This document shows, piece after piece, positions 51,672-62,306 of a stretch of 64,000 bases of DNA. This DNA is from Bicyclus anynana (Eukaryota > Arthropoda > Insecta > Lepidoptera > Nymphalidae), in assembly GCF_947172395.1 (NCBI RefSeq), contig NC_069106.1:2542001-2606000 (forward strand). Reading direction: 5' to 3'. Positions within the stretch are counted from its first letter, which is position 1; each line of letters starts with the position of its first letter. Under the pieces are notes generated by a model. That model ran no database searches, was not told where the DNA came from, and worked only from the letters and a program-made list of their open reading frames with translations. Both the position numbers and the translations under genes were made by a program.

Positions 51672-52198
51672 AATGGGGATGATGACTAGGTTTAAATATA
51701 TTGATTTTTATAATAAATTCGGGTAAATAAGGTCAATGTCAACTGATTTATACATGAAAGCAAAGATTGACTGGATATTTGCAAAATAAATAAGATTGTA
51801 AAATTTCAAAATCAATTAAAAATCTTTTGTCGTAATTAGATGAAAAATCATACAGTTTTAGCTTCCTTACATTAAATGTGTCAATTTTTAATATGTGAAC
51901 TATAAACATAAACGCGGACATAACAAAGATATTAGTAATTTTGTTTAAACGCCCATAAAAGTCTTACGATCATTAATTGCCTACGACGTCATTAGTTCGT
52001 ACCAAAATGGTACGAACTAATGACGTCGTATGGGGTGTTTTTCAGGGATCCGCGGCAGCGCCGCAAATCTGACCCTTTAATTCCCTGTAGCTCCGAAAGT
52101 AATGATCGCAGATACTCTGTTACTTTTACAAAATTGGTTATTACTATTAGCATACTCTTAATTTATTTACAATTTAAAAAACTGTCATCATCCCTATT
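51672..52198. mobile_element. Repeat F, second complete copy, carrying a fold-back
   Basis: TIRs AATGGGGATGATGAC and complement of AATAGGGATGATGAC. Co-linear with 47759-48252 except for the inverted duplication at 51982-52030 and small indels. Confidence 0.75.
51982..52030. repeat. 23-bp fold-back inside repeat F
   Basis: Arms 51982-52004 and 52008-52030 are perfect complements with a 3-base loop. The sister copy near 48056-48095 reads TACGACGTTATTAGTTCGTG then CCATTTTGTATGG with no inverted arm. Confidence 0.88.
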
Positions 52199-52248
52199 GA
52201 TTTGTTCTTTCTACACAACAGCCAAAAGCCTTGATTCTTTCGAAAAGG

Positions 52249-52304
52249 GTTGATAGCTATAAGCTATCAACTCCACGACCTTTACACCTTGGTATAGGTC
52301 GTGG
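52249..52304. repeat. Two adjacent hairpins
   Basis: 52249-52258 pairs with 52262-52271 (GTTGATAGCT, 3-base loop). 52273-52281 pairs with 52296-52304 (CCACGACCT). Not T-rich enough or placed to suggest a specific regulatory role. Confidence 0.7.
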
Positions 52305-52339
52305 GGTTGTTTTATATTATAATATGTAGCTCATAATTT

Positions 52340-52630
52340 ATAAAAATATTTCAATTAGACTTACTTTACAAGCACTTTTGAAATGTCAAGATTATGTCAT
52401 AATTTAATTTAATCTAATGGCGGTAATCATATTCGTAAACTTAAAATTAAAGTTACGAGGGTTCCAAACGCGCCTTGGTGCGAGAAGAGCCCACAACAAA
52501 CTCAGCCAAGGTTTATACTTCTATATACTTTGTTCAATGCCCCCTCTATCTTTCAGTAAAAATTTTATTTAAATTGGTTTAGTCGTTGCAAAGATTAGCC
52601 TAGACAAACGGACAAACAGATAGAGACAAA
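52340..52630. repeat. 16386-type repeat and H3 scrap
   Basis: 52340-52505 shares TTTACAAGCACTTTTGAAAT and GTTACGAGGGTTCCAAACGC. 52533-52630 is H3-like (CTATCTTTCAGTAAAAATTT, TTGGTTTAGTCGTTGCAAAG). Confidence 0.5.
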
Positions 52631-53520
52631 AATTTCAAAAAGCTTGTTTTATAGTTTGGTATTGTGTTACCTACCTTGATAAAATACACTTATTTTAAAA
52701 TCACAGACAGACAATTCAATTTTATTTGTATATTTGTATATTTAGATTACTCGGTCGTTGTTGAAAATAACAAAAACCATAATTGTATACATATTTTATT
52801 ATATTATATTATAGAGCAACATTATAATTCACAACAGGACAATTTATTAATAAATACATCAAAATTAAACCAAAATTAGGAACACTGAACTTTACATCTC
52901 GAGAATAGCACAGAACACTACGGAATTTGAGAAATGAATGTTCTAGCTTGTACCACGAGCGCCATTATATCTATAACAAAACGAGAATAAAGAGCTGAAC
53001 GAGTCACGGAGGGTTTTTCTCCAAATACCCCCTTAACCTAAGAGTATAATATCAAATATTATTTGATTTATTATAATTTTTACAAATGGTAGGTTGTGTC
53101 AAACATGACGAAGAGGTTTTTGCTGCTTCAACTACTTTAGTTTTGATTTTCAATTGATTAGGTTGAAGCACCAGACACTACAATAGTGCTTCCTTAGGGA
53201 TTGTGGTGTATGGCACAATTTTTTAAATAAATGTTTTTTCTTTCTTTTTTTCAAATGTTTAAGTAAACAATTAACCTATCACTTCTGAAGACTTACTAAT
53301 CATAACAAAATTACCGCTAGCTCTTTAATTATGAATAGGTCATTATTTAGCCTATTCTTTATAGTATAATAGGTCATGTTTTGAATACTATTACCTATTA
53401 AATTCCTAGCCATTGTGATTGCTAGGTATATACCTACTTGTGGCTAAATTGGACAAAAGGTAGGTATTTCAGGATATTTCAGACGCATTCATTGTTATAG
53501 GTATTAGATGTCTGAACCCT
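52631..53520. other. About 0.9 kb of mainly unique AT-rich DNA
   Basis: An AATAAA motif near 53227 follows GATTGTGGTGTATGGCACAA. It could be a retroelement or transcript 3' end but is unsupported otherwise. Confidence 0.35.
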
Positions 53521-53760
53521 CTTTCGCACAAGAGTTTTATTAACGGACGTAAAAAAAGCGTTCAAATACAGTTTGAAGTTAAATGTCTATTTCAAAATAT
53601 AACACTGCTCGAAAAAAAGCATCGTGTTTTAAAAACGCTGTCTTGTGAACATATACTTAGAAATGCATTGGACCCTACTACCCTACCCTACCCTATCCTG
53701 CCCCTACCCCTACCCTACCCTATCCTGCCCCTATCCTTACCCTACCCTACCCCTACCCCT
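53521..53760. mobile_element. MITE half copy and CCCTA-rich tract
   Basis: 53521-53670 matches the outer half of 24995-25324 (TTCGCACAAGAGTTTTATTA). 53675-53758 is a (CCCTA/CCCCTA)n tract, the complement of the TAGGG tracts in Helitron-like elements at 17174 and 23356. Confidence 0.6.
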
Positions 53761-54094
53761 TTTTCAAAAATTTTCAACTATTTCTTTCATAAGAGCCTTC
53801 TCCAGATAGTAGAAGACAAACACATAAAAAAATAGGGAAATCGGTCCAGCAATATTATAACATAAAATGTAATATAAAAAAAGTTGTAAGTATGTATCTC
53901 ATATCAAAAAAATAGAGCTGTAGATACCACTTTTACATTGAACTACACATATACCTACATAGATACCTATATAAGAAGATTATAACGTCGCTCGGTACAA
54001 AATGCAAAACTGATTACAGCGAAGTTTCGTTCGGGAGTCGGATAAATGGCCAAAAGGAAGCCATTTTGCGCAAACAAAATCCAATATAGGCGCT
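53761..54094. other. Unique stretch
   Basis: No recognised feature. Confidence 0.4.
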
Positions 54095-54690
54095 CTCGGA
54101 GCCTGTCGACACACAGCCGGGCTGGGGCGTATCTATAGGACTGTCCTTTAGTTTTTTACCGATTTATAAAAGATCAGAAATTTTTTGCTAGAATTAACAA
54201 ACCAGGTAGAGGTGCCTATACACAGACGAGCTGGGGCATATCTATAGGACTGTCCTTTAGTTTTTTACCAATTTTAAAATATCAGAAAATTGTTGTTAGA
54301 ATTATTAAACCGAGCAGCGGAGCCTATAAACAGACGAGCTGGGGCGTATCTGTAAGACTGCCAATTAGTTTTTACTGATTTTTAAAAAGATCAGAAATTC
54401 ATTGTTGTTATAATTAACAAAAATATATTGTTGTTAGATTTAACAAACCGGGCAACGGAGCCTGTACACAGGCGAACTGGGGCCTATCTGTAAGACTGTC
54501 CTTTAGTTTTTACCGATTTTCAAAAAGATCAGAATTGTGTTAATGTTGTTATGATTAACGGACCAGGCAGATGAGCTTGTAAAAGGTGACATACAGACGG
54601 GGCGTATTTATAGGTCTGTCCTTTACTTTTTACCGATTTTTAAAAAGAGTAGAACTATTTTATTGGTGTTTATTAGTTAAAGAACCATAG
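54095..54690. repeat. Tandem array, five units of about 110-136 bp
   Basis: GGGGCGTATCTATAGGACTG and TCCTTTAGTTTTT repeat at about 54124, 54234, 54343, 54479 and 54599, with GATCAGAAATT and AACAAACC(A/G)GGCA segments between. Unit 4 has an extra AATATATTGTTGTTAGA-type duplication. Confidence 0.85.
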
Positions 54691-55214
54691 CCTACCTGAA
54701 TGATAAGAGGACAACTATCACCTAAACAGAGTGACACATAGCAGAGTGTGCAAGGAACGTGTCTTACAAAGAGCTGCTCCTTTTTGTCAATATGAGGAGC
54801 GTGTATTAAGCCTATTATTACCAACTAAAGGTACCTTTTAGACCAAAATGTTAGCCGAAAAGATTTGGTTTAAATTAATGCAAGACGTAATTTTAAGTGT
54901 CTAATTTCTGATTTATAGATTGCTACTATACAAACACCAAAGGTAACCTGAGTTACCTAAAACTTCACTGTGTTTGAATAGTTGTGCACTGTATTTTAAG
55001 AAACACAGATATTTATATAATCTAGGTTAATATGTAGGCACAAGTAGTTATAGTATGGTGACACTTAATAACATTAGAATATCTATTAATAGATAATGCG
55101 ACAATAAATAACAATAGGATGAATTGTTATTTAATGTCTCGTAGACTCGCCTATAGACACGCGCTGGTCCGTACTTGTTGATTCAGGCATCGGTAACACA
55201 TGCTCTGTAACCTA
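54691..55214. other. Unique stretch
   Basis: No recognised feature. Confidence 0.4.
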
Positions 55215-56800
55215 TATTCAACTATATCTGCTTACATCATCATGTTCTATGCGCTGGCTTGGAGCTCAGTCACACTCACGCTGTAAACACAAATTCGCTT
55301 ACGATGTTATCATGCCCTGGTACTTTTGTTTCTAATACTTCCTAACTTGTGGCGGACACATTATTTACAAAATTAATATTTTATGCATAGGTAGTGTCTA
55401 GGGATGAGCACAATACTTGACACTTTGACAGTGCGAGACACTTTGACAGTGCGTCAAGGCTTGCGTTTATTCATAGACAGTATTACGAACAGATGTGTGA
55501 ATATCATGTTCTATGCGCTGGCTTGGAGCTCAGTCACACTCACGCTAAACACAAATTCGCTTACGATCTTATCATGCCCTGGTACTTTTGTTTCTAATAC
55601 AGTAGAACCCGTTTAAACGATTTCGCAGGGACCTAACTAAAAATGCGTCTTAGACGGGAAAGCGTTATTATACGGGATATGGGTGGGGGGGATAGTGAAA
55701 AATATAACGACAAATTTACACATATACAATTATAAAAATTTGTGTATTTGGTGTAAAGACTATCTAATTATGCTACAAGTAATCACATAAATACTAGTAT
55801 GACAAAAAGATTTTGATGCATTAGTAATTACGAAATTTTCAATTAAATTTTACTTTTGCAGTGCGTCTTCAAAATTTTCTGTTTAGAATCGCATCATGTT
55901 AAGGGTCGTTTGCTGTCTTTCAGTTTTTTAAGATATCATGTATTAGTATCGTCCTGCAACCTTGTTTAAGGTCCTTTATGATGTCCCGATCTATGTAATT
56001 TATTTGTCGCATTTGGAATTACAAGCGAGTGTGACATGTAGGCGTATTAAACGGGATGACGAATCGTATTAAGCGTAAGGAAATGTATGAAAACATGTCT
56101 CAAGTTGTAGGGACTGGCGTAAAATGACGTATTATGCGAGAAATCGTTTTGAGGGTAATCGTCTTAAGCGGGTTCTACTGTACTTCCTAACTTGTGGCAG
56201 ACAAATTATTTACAAAATTAATATTATATGTTCAGGTAGTGGCTATGAATGAGCGCAATATGACACTTTGACAGTGCGTTAAAGCTTGCGTTTAGAGTAT
56301 TAAGAACAGAAATGTGAATATCTGCTTACATCATCATGTCCTATGCGCTAGCTCGGAGCTCGGCCACAATGTAAACGTAGTAAACACAAATTCACTTACA
56401 ATCCTAAATGATATCCAGGCACATTTGTTTCTAATACTTCCTAACTTGTGGCGTACAAATTATTCACATTATTTTATTCGTACGATTAGGTAGAGTCTAT
56501 GAATGAGCGCAATATTATACTTTGACAGTGCGTTAAAACTTGCGTTTATTCATAGACAGTATTAAGAACAGATGTGTGAATATCTGCTTACACCATCATG
56601 CTCTATGCGCTGGCTTGGATCTCAATCACACTCACGCAGTAAACACAAATTCGCTTACGATCTTATGATGCCCTGGTAGGTACTTTTGTTTCTAATACTC
56701 CCTTAGTTGTGGCGTACAATCATATTTTCGTAATTTTATTTATGAATAGTGTCTATGAATACGCGCAATATAGTGCGTAGGCTTGCGTTTAATCATAGAA
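55215..56800. repeat. 260-bp satellite, about four units, split by a transposon
   Basis: TTTGTTTCTAATACTTCCTA recurs at 55327, 55588 (split), 56426 and 56687. With the 583-bp insertion and duplication removed, spacings are about 260, 256 and 261. Other shared blocks: CTATGCGCTGGCTTGGAGCT, CTTTGACAGTGCGTTAAAG. An 18-bp duplication (GACACTTTGACAGTGCGA) lies at about 55418-55453. Last unit is shortened. Confidence 0.88.
55600..56180. mobile_element. Pogo/Tigger-like MITE inside the satellite
   Basis: TIRs CAGTAGAACCCGTTTAAACG and complement of TCGTCTTAAGCGGGTTCTACTG, flanked by TA (55598-55599 and 56181-56182). The uninterrupted satellite units have a single TA here. 581 bp, no transposase frame. 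CAGTAGAACC ends are typical of insect pogo-type elements. Confidence 0.85.
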
Positions 56801-56875
56801 ATATTTTTTTTGTTTTGTAATACTTATTATACTTAGAAATTGATAGTAGGTATTAATGTGATTTATTACAACAAA

Positions 56876-57186
56876 GAGCCGTGATAGCCCAATGGATATG
56901 TCCTCTGCCTCCGATTCCAGAGGGTGTGGGTTCGAATCCGGTCCGAGGCATGCACCTCCAACTTTTCAGTTGTCATTTTAAGAAATTAAATATCACGTGT
57001 CTCAAACGGTGAAGGAAAAACATTGTGAGGAAACCTGCATACCAGAGAATTTCCTTAATTCTCTCTGTGTGTGAAGTCTGCCAATCCGCATTGGGCCAGC
57101 GTGGTGGACTATGGCCTAACCCCTCTCATTCTGAGAGGAGACCCAAGCTCAGCAGTGAGCCGAATATGGGTTACTAATGATGATGA
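56876..57186 (+). mobile_element. Full-length SINE-A
   Basis: GAGCCGTGATAGCCCAATGG, B box GGTTCGAATCC, complete body to ATATGGGTTACTAATGATGA. Confidence 0.9.
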
Positions 57187-57189
57187 CTA

Positions 57190-57344
57190 AGCCATGATTT
57201 TCCTTCACCGATTGAGACACGTGATATTTCCTTTCTTAAAATGCACACAACTGAAAAGTTGGAGGTACATGCCCCGGACCGGATTCGAACCCACACCCTC
57301 TGGGATCGGAGGCAGAGGTCATATCCATTGAACTATCACGGCTC
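57190..57344 (-). mobile_element. SINE-A head, tail-to-tail with the previous copy
   Basis: CCATGATTTTCCTTCACCGA to AACTATCACGGCTCTT. Together with 56876-57186 it forms a large inverted arrangement with about 150-bp arms. An (ATC)n run follows at 57348-57367. Confidence 0.85.
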
Positions 57345-57367
57345 TTAAATCATCATCATCATCATCT

Positions 57368-57684
57368 TCTAAATCGAATAGGTCTGTGCGACGTTTTAGT
57401 AAATCCACATTTAGCACCATGGGCTCCCCTACTAGGTGTAATTCGTAGCCTTATAGTTCTAACTAGGATAATAACCCAGCCATATCACGTAGCGTCGTTA
57501 ATCACGACCGTTTTACTTCTAGCCATCCCTTGTGGTAATTTAAGGGTATTTACAGACGAGTCCTGAAAAAAATCCGAGCTTTATTAGCTTTTACACCTTA
57601 ACTAGCGGACTAAAAAATTAATTAATTAACAGGATACTTACAAATTATGGGAAATCCAGGAAATATGAGCCAAACTCTAAGCTA
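57368..57684. other. Unique stretch
   Basis: No recognised feature. Confidence 0.4.
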
Positions 57685-57960
57685 TCTTTACACTAATATT
57701 ATAAAGGCGAAAGTTTTTGTGTATGTGTGTAAGTGTGTAAGTGTGTAAGTATGTTTGTTCCACTTTTACGCTGCAACTACTGAAACGATTTGGCTGAAAT
57801 TTGGAATAGAAATAGATTTTACTTTCACATAGGCTGCTTTAGTAGTACGTTTTATCCCAGAGTAATCCATGGATTCCTGAGATTTTCGAAAATATGATGA
57901 ATTTGATGGTATGTTACTCTTTCACAACTCGGTTCTGAACCGAATCAGCTGAAAGATGGT
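57685..57960 (+). mobile_element. H2 Helitron, 3'-truncated
   Basis: TCTTTACACTAATATTATAA start after A, a GTGTAAGTGTGTAAGTGTGT run, GATTTGGCTGAAATTTGGAA, and a second partial round (GTATGTTACTCTTTCACAAC). No CTAG end. Confidence 0.68.
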
Positions 57961-58569
57961 GAAGTATCTAATACGAAACTATGAGAATTTATCAAAACCG
58001 GTTGATTGGTTTGAATAAAGGTAACAGACAGGTAGACTGTCGCAGTTATCTTAATATTAATAATAATTGTGACATTTTTTATAAATTTTTAATAATGTTT
58101 GTATTTTATACTTACTTATATTGTTAAAAATATAAAAAAGAGAAGAAATAAATAAATGAAAGAGCAAACAACATTGTGACAATTAAAGCTAAAAAGCAAT
58201 AGATTGAAAAATTACAGAGCGTACCCAAAAAGAGACAAGTACTTCTATATACATCCATTCACGAATAAATTCACACGAAAAACATAATCCTACGGACGGG
58301 TAAATAAAAATTCCCTAGAAGCGATTAATCTTTATCTACACTTTATTAAACTTTCGTCCGAAAATAAATTGCAAAATGATATTAATTATATTTGTCATCG
58401 GTTTAAAAACGCAAACACACTGACAGCGGGCAGGGGCCGACGTCCACTTAAGCCGAAGTACGTAGGACGACCCCCCTTTCAACCCCCTATTGATTTTGCT
58501 CGCCTCACTTGGCCCACCCCCCCTTTTTAAAACGACCAGACAAAGGTTTGGCGAATTTTTCATGCTTTA
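57961..58569. other. Unique stretch
   Basis: 58430-58530 contains C-runs (ACCCCCCTTTCAACCCCC, CACCCCCCC). No coding evidence in the short frames here. Confidence 0.35.
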
Positions 58570-59735
58570 CTTCATGTTGTCTAGACTTGGTAATTAGGTA
58601 TTGACACTTTTTTGGGACATTCGGGTTAGATTTTGGGGTTGTCTCTTTTTGTCGTTGTCTGTTCGATGATTTAATTTTAAGGGTTGTGTTTTTTGGGGTT
58701 ACGTGGTAAAATAAGGAAGCCATTTAAACGCTTCAGTGTTTATTTTCTTAGTAAAGTTTTACGTCAATGATTATTTTTGAGATATTAAGCTTTAAAGTTT
58801 AGTTTATTTTTCGCGTCAGTGCAGTGTTAATGGGTTATGTAGTAAAATAAGGAAGTCTGGACTTAGTAATTTCTTGGGACATTTAGATTTTGGATGTCTG
58901 ACCTTCGATGATTTAATTTTAGTGTTGTATTTTTGGGGTTACGTGGTAAAATAAGAAAGCCATATTAAACGCTTTAGTATTTATTTTCTTAGTAAAGTTT
59001 TATTACGTCAAAGAGACATTCATGATTATTTTTAAAATATTCGGCTTTAAGGTTCAGTTTAATTTTATTCGTAAGTCTTGGGTTACGTAGTAAAATAAGG
59101 AAGTCTGGACTTGGTAATTGTGTATTGACCCTTTTCTGGAACATTCGGGCTATATTTTGGGGTTCTCTGTTTTCCGATGTCTGTCCTTTGATGATTTTAT
59201 TATATGTGATGTGTTTTTGGGGATTTGTGGGAAAATAAGGAAGCCTTATAAACGCTTCATTGTTTAGTTTCTTGAATAGTTTTACGTGGAAAGCTCAGAA
59301 ACTACCATGATTTTTTTGAGATCATTTTTTAGATGTCTGTTCCATGATGGCAAGTGCTGTGTTTTGGGGTTATTTAGCGAAATGAGGAAGCCTTATTATA
59401 AATGTTTAGATTTCTAGAGTTTTACGTGAAAAAATTGGGAAAGTACCTATTACCCCGATTATTTTTGGGATAACCAGGTTTTGGTGTTGCCTTTTTTTGA
59501 ATTCATTTTAAGTGGTGTTTTTGGGGTTATGTACGTAGTATATTTAATTTAACAATTAGTGGTTTACGTAAAAATTAATGCTTGCGGATGTACCTACCTA
59601 CAGACACCATGATTATTTTCCAGATATCCGAATGTGTATTTTAAGGTTTTTGGGATTTTTAGTTCTGGGTTTGGATTTTGGGGTTTTATCAGATGTTTGC
59701 CCCTTGATGATTTAAGTGCTATGTTTTTGTGGTTA
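58570..59735. repeat. Diverged tandem array, units of about 155-280 bp
   Basis: GATGATTTAATTTTA, GTGTTTTTGGGGTTACGTGG and TAAAATAAGGAAGCC recur near 58665, 58912, 59190, 59346, 59510 and 59708, with AACGCTTCAGTGTTTA and GTTTTACGT between. Strongly G/T versus A/C skewed on the plus strand. Unit length varies through deletions. Confidence 0.78.
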
Positions 59736-59736
59736 C

Positions 59737-59870
59737 GTTGGTATGCGCGGTGGTTTTACAAGTGAGAGGTCTTGAGTTCGAACCCGGCTAGGCCGACTGA
59801 GATTTTCTTTACTGGTCCAGATCTGGCTGATGAGAAGTTTTGGCTGTGGCTAGCTACCCCCTATGTACCA
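59737..59870 (+). mobile_element. SINE-B, diverged head
   Basis: GGTATGCGCGGTGGTTTTAC, B box GAGTTCGAACCC, GGTCCAGATCTGGCTGATGA. The SINE joins the tandem array at GTTACGTTGGTATGC. Confidence 0.65.
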
Positions 59871-59964
59871 TGTACACGGAAGATATTATAGTGCACAAGT
59901 GTCTGCGCCTGTGTCTGTGTCTCTCTCTATTCCATTACTCTCATAATCCGATGAGACAATATAC

Positions 59965-60330
59965 CGACGCGACCAGTGAGACATCAGGCGTAACACTGCC
60001 AGCCTCCCAACTCCAGGCTGCTATTAAGATTTTTCTTGTAAAAAAATCCCATTATCGTATTTTTTTTTATTGGCCTGACCCGTGATTCGAACCCTAGACC
60101 TCATTGCCTCTAGAATTAGGCATTCTACTATAACCAAAACAAAAACAACAAGGAGGCAAGAAAATTTAGTCATTAAACTCCATAAAAGTATTACAACTCA
60201 AATCCCAATAACGTATTTTTTTATTTTGATGGCCTCACCCGTGATTCGAACCCTAGACATCATTGCCTGTAGAACTACAGGACCAATGAGGCATTAGAAT
60301 AACCAAAACAACAAACAACATGGCGGCTGA
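59965..60330 (-). mobile_element. SINE-D-like dimer
   Basis: GTGATTCGAACCCTAGAC (B box reversed) occurs at about 60082 and 60241, with CCAAAACAA, ACAACA(A/T)GG and ATTAA(A/G)CTCCATA following each. Unit about 160-185 bp, same orientation. Confidence 0.6.
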
Positions 60331-60646
60331 AACTCTAGTTATTAAGCTCCATACAAGTATTAAACGTAACGTTCTTGTACTAAGAGCTAGCAAGCGTCTC
60401 ATTCTGCGAAGTCGGTATTGAACAAAATCAATACAATAGAAGTGTTTTTACCGTCACTTCTGTCTGCTACCTATAGGTAGCTATGAGCCGAGGCGCAACA
60501 GTTATGCACAGGGACAGGGGAATGTCGAATCATAGACTAGCCTGAGTCTTTGGCTTTTTACCCGACTGCGTCAAGGAGGGTAATGGAGGAGGCTATGTGT
60601 GTATGTGGATATAGAAAGAAAGAAAGAAAAAAGCTTTATTAGAGAA
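60331..60646. other. Unique stretch ending in (GAAA)n
   Basis: GAAAGAAAGAAAGAAAAAAG at 60614-60633 lies immediately beside the next Helitron. Lep1 Helitrons are reported near (GAAA)n microsatellites. Confidence 0.5.
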
Positions 60647-60857
60647 CTAGCAGACGCCCGCGACTTCGTCCGCGTGAAATTTAGTTTTTCACAAATCCCT
60701 CGGGAACCATGGACTTTTCCGGGATAAAAAGTAACTTATATATTAAACCAGAGTAATATCTATTTCCATTCCAAATTTCAACTAAATCGGTTTAGTAGTT
60801 TCGGCGTTTAAGAGTAACAAACATCCATACAAATTTTTATTTATAATATTAGTAAGA
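60647..60857 (-). mobile_element. Complete H2 Helitron
   Basis: CTAGCAGACGCCCGCGACTT at left after A (60646), GGAACCATGGACTTTTCCGG, TTTATAATATTAGTAAGA at right before T (60858). Confidence 0.88.
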
Positions 60858-60859
60858 TG

Positions 60860-61075
60860 AACTAAAAATGAAGGACTTTCCATACAAACTTTCAACCCCT
60901 ATTTCACCCCCTTTAATTTTTATTTTAGGGTCAAAAGTATCCTATGTTTTGCTCCAAGGTCCCATTTACGATCATACCAAAATTCATCTTGATCGGTTCA
61001 GCCGTTTAGCCGTGAAAAGATAACAGACATACAGACAGAGTTATTTTCGCATTTATAATATTAGTATAATATAGA
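60860..61075 (-). mobile_element. H3 Helitron-like element
   Basis: AAACTTTCAACCCCTATTTC, TTGATCGGTTCAGCCGTTTA, right end ATAATATTAGTATAATATAG with GA before T. The 3' CTAG is replaced by CTAA. It sits back to back with the H2 copy in the same orientation. Confidence 0.65.
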
Positions 61076-61340
61076 TTATGCCACACAACACAATTTGTTC
61101 TATAAACATCAGTACAATATCCTGCGATGTGTAGCATAACCCAGTAAAGGGATCCAAATTTTTTTTTTTATTATTTACAATGATAAAAAAAAAATGACTA
61201 CAATCTCACCTGATGGTAAGTGATGATGCAGTCTAAGATGGAAGCGGGCTAACTTGTTAGGAGAAGGATGAAAATCCACACCCCTTTCGGTTTCTACACG
61301 GCATCGTACCGGAACGCTAAATCGCTTGGCGGTACGTCTT
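61076..61340 (-). mobile_element. Spacer and 5'-less SINE-B
   Basis: 61159-61340: poly-T, a second A-run insertion (GATAAAAAAAAAATGACTAC), TCACCTGATGGTAAGTGATG to GCTTGGCGGTACGTCTT. Head missing. Confidence 0.8.
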
Positions 61341-62275
61341 TAACTCAGCATAATGCTACATACTATTTAAATAAAAAGAGGATGCAGCGCTGGTTTCAGT
61401 TGGAACCGTTAACCAAATGCTGCCACAAACACAGCACACAACAACCTTATTGACTAAAATTAACAATAAGTGCAACTTAAACTTTAAATAATACATTAAT
61501 ACTAACTAAAAAGTAAACTAACTAACTAACTTATAAAGGGAAAAACAATAAACTACCATTACTAAAAAATAACAACGTGAGAATAACAAAATAAAAAAAA
61601 ATTACTTAGTTGTGTCATCCTCCATCCCCATTTTACCAGACGCCGTGGAAAATGGCATCCTTTTGGATGGATGAAAAGAGTCACAGTAGGTAATTGACCT
61701 TTGGTTTTTTTTTTGTTGGTAATTCATTTGATGTTTATTTTATTAGGTTGATAATGAAGACCAAAACAGTATATATACCAGCTGGTTTGTACGCTATTTG
61801 CTTGGATAGTAATGGTAGTAGGTAATATATACAAGCTCGTCTCTCTTCTCTAGTCACATAGATGTGGCTAGTAACGGTAAAAATAAGGACAAAAATGACT
61901 GTCTTAGCTGAAAATGTAGATATTTGGGTATATAGATGGGTGATATTCACAAAAAAAGAGTAGGTTCTCGTATAAAACTTAAATAAAACGTTTTTTTTGT
62001 TTACTAATTTCTTTGTACTTTGTTTCAGGTAAATTGAACATTATTATTTATTTATATCAACAAATGTTAAGTAAGTACCTTTTTGAATTAATTTAATCCC
62101 TGACGATGAAAAAGAACTGAACGTTGCGAACCATAGTAGTAAAGTTTTCCTTTTAACACTTATATATTGTTAACAAATATGTCTTAGTGTCATCTCCTAT
62201 CAGAGAATTTGAAAAGAAAAAACAAATATTCCCCCAGAAAAGTTTCCTACAAGAATGTCGAATGATTGCATAATA
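61341..62275. other. About 0.9 kb of unique non-coding DNA
   Basis: A splice-acceptor-like TTTGTTTCAG at 62020-62029 precedes GTAAATTG, but no open frame follows. Nothing else recognised. Confidence 0.35.
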
Positions 62276-62306
62276 GATAAAGACAGATACTGTATCTGTC
62301 TTTATC
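62276..62306. repeat. Near-perfect 31-bp palindrome
   Basis: GATAAAGACAGATAC, central T, then the exact complement. Outer flanks AATA and TATT extend it with a 3-base indel. Confidence 0.88.

Noticed and set aside
53675..53758. Telomeric repeat
   Set aside because: The unit is CCCTA/CCCCTA with irregular length, not the insect TTAGG, and matches Helitron-embedded tracts.
62020..62040. Splice acceptor TTTGTTTCAG
   Set aside because: No open frame, donor or repeat-free exon-like block follows; such motifs arise often in T-rich DNA.
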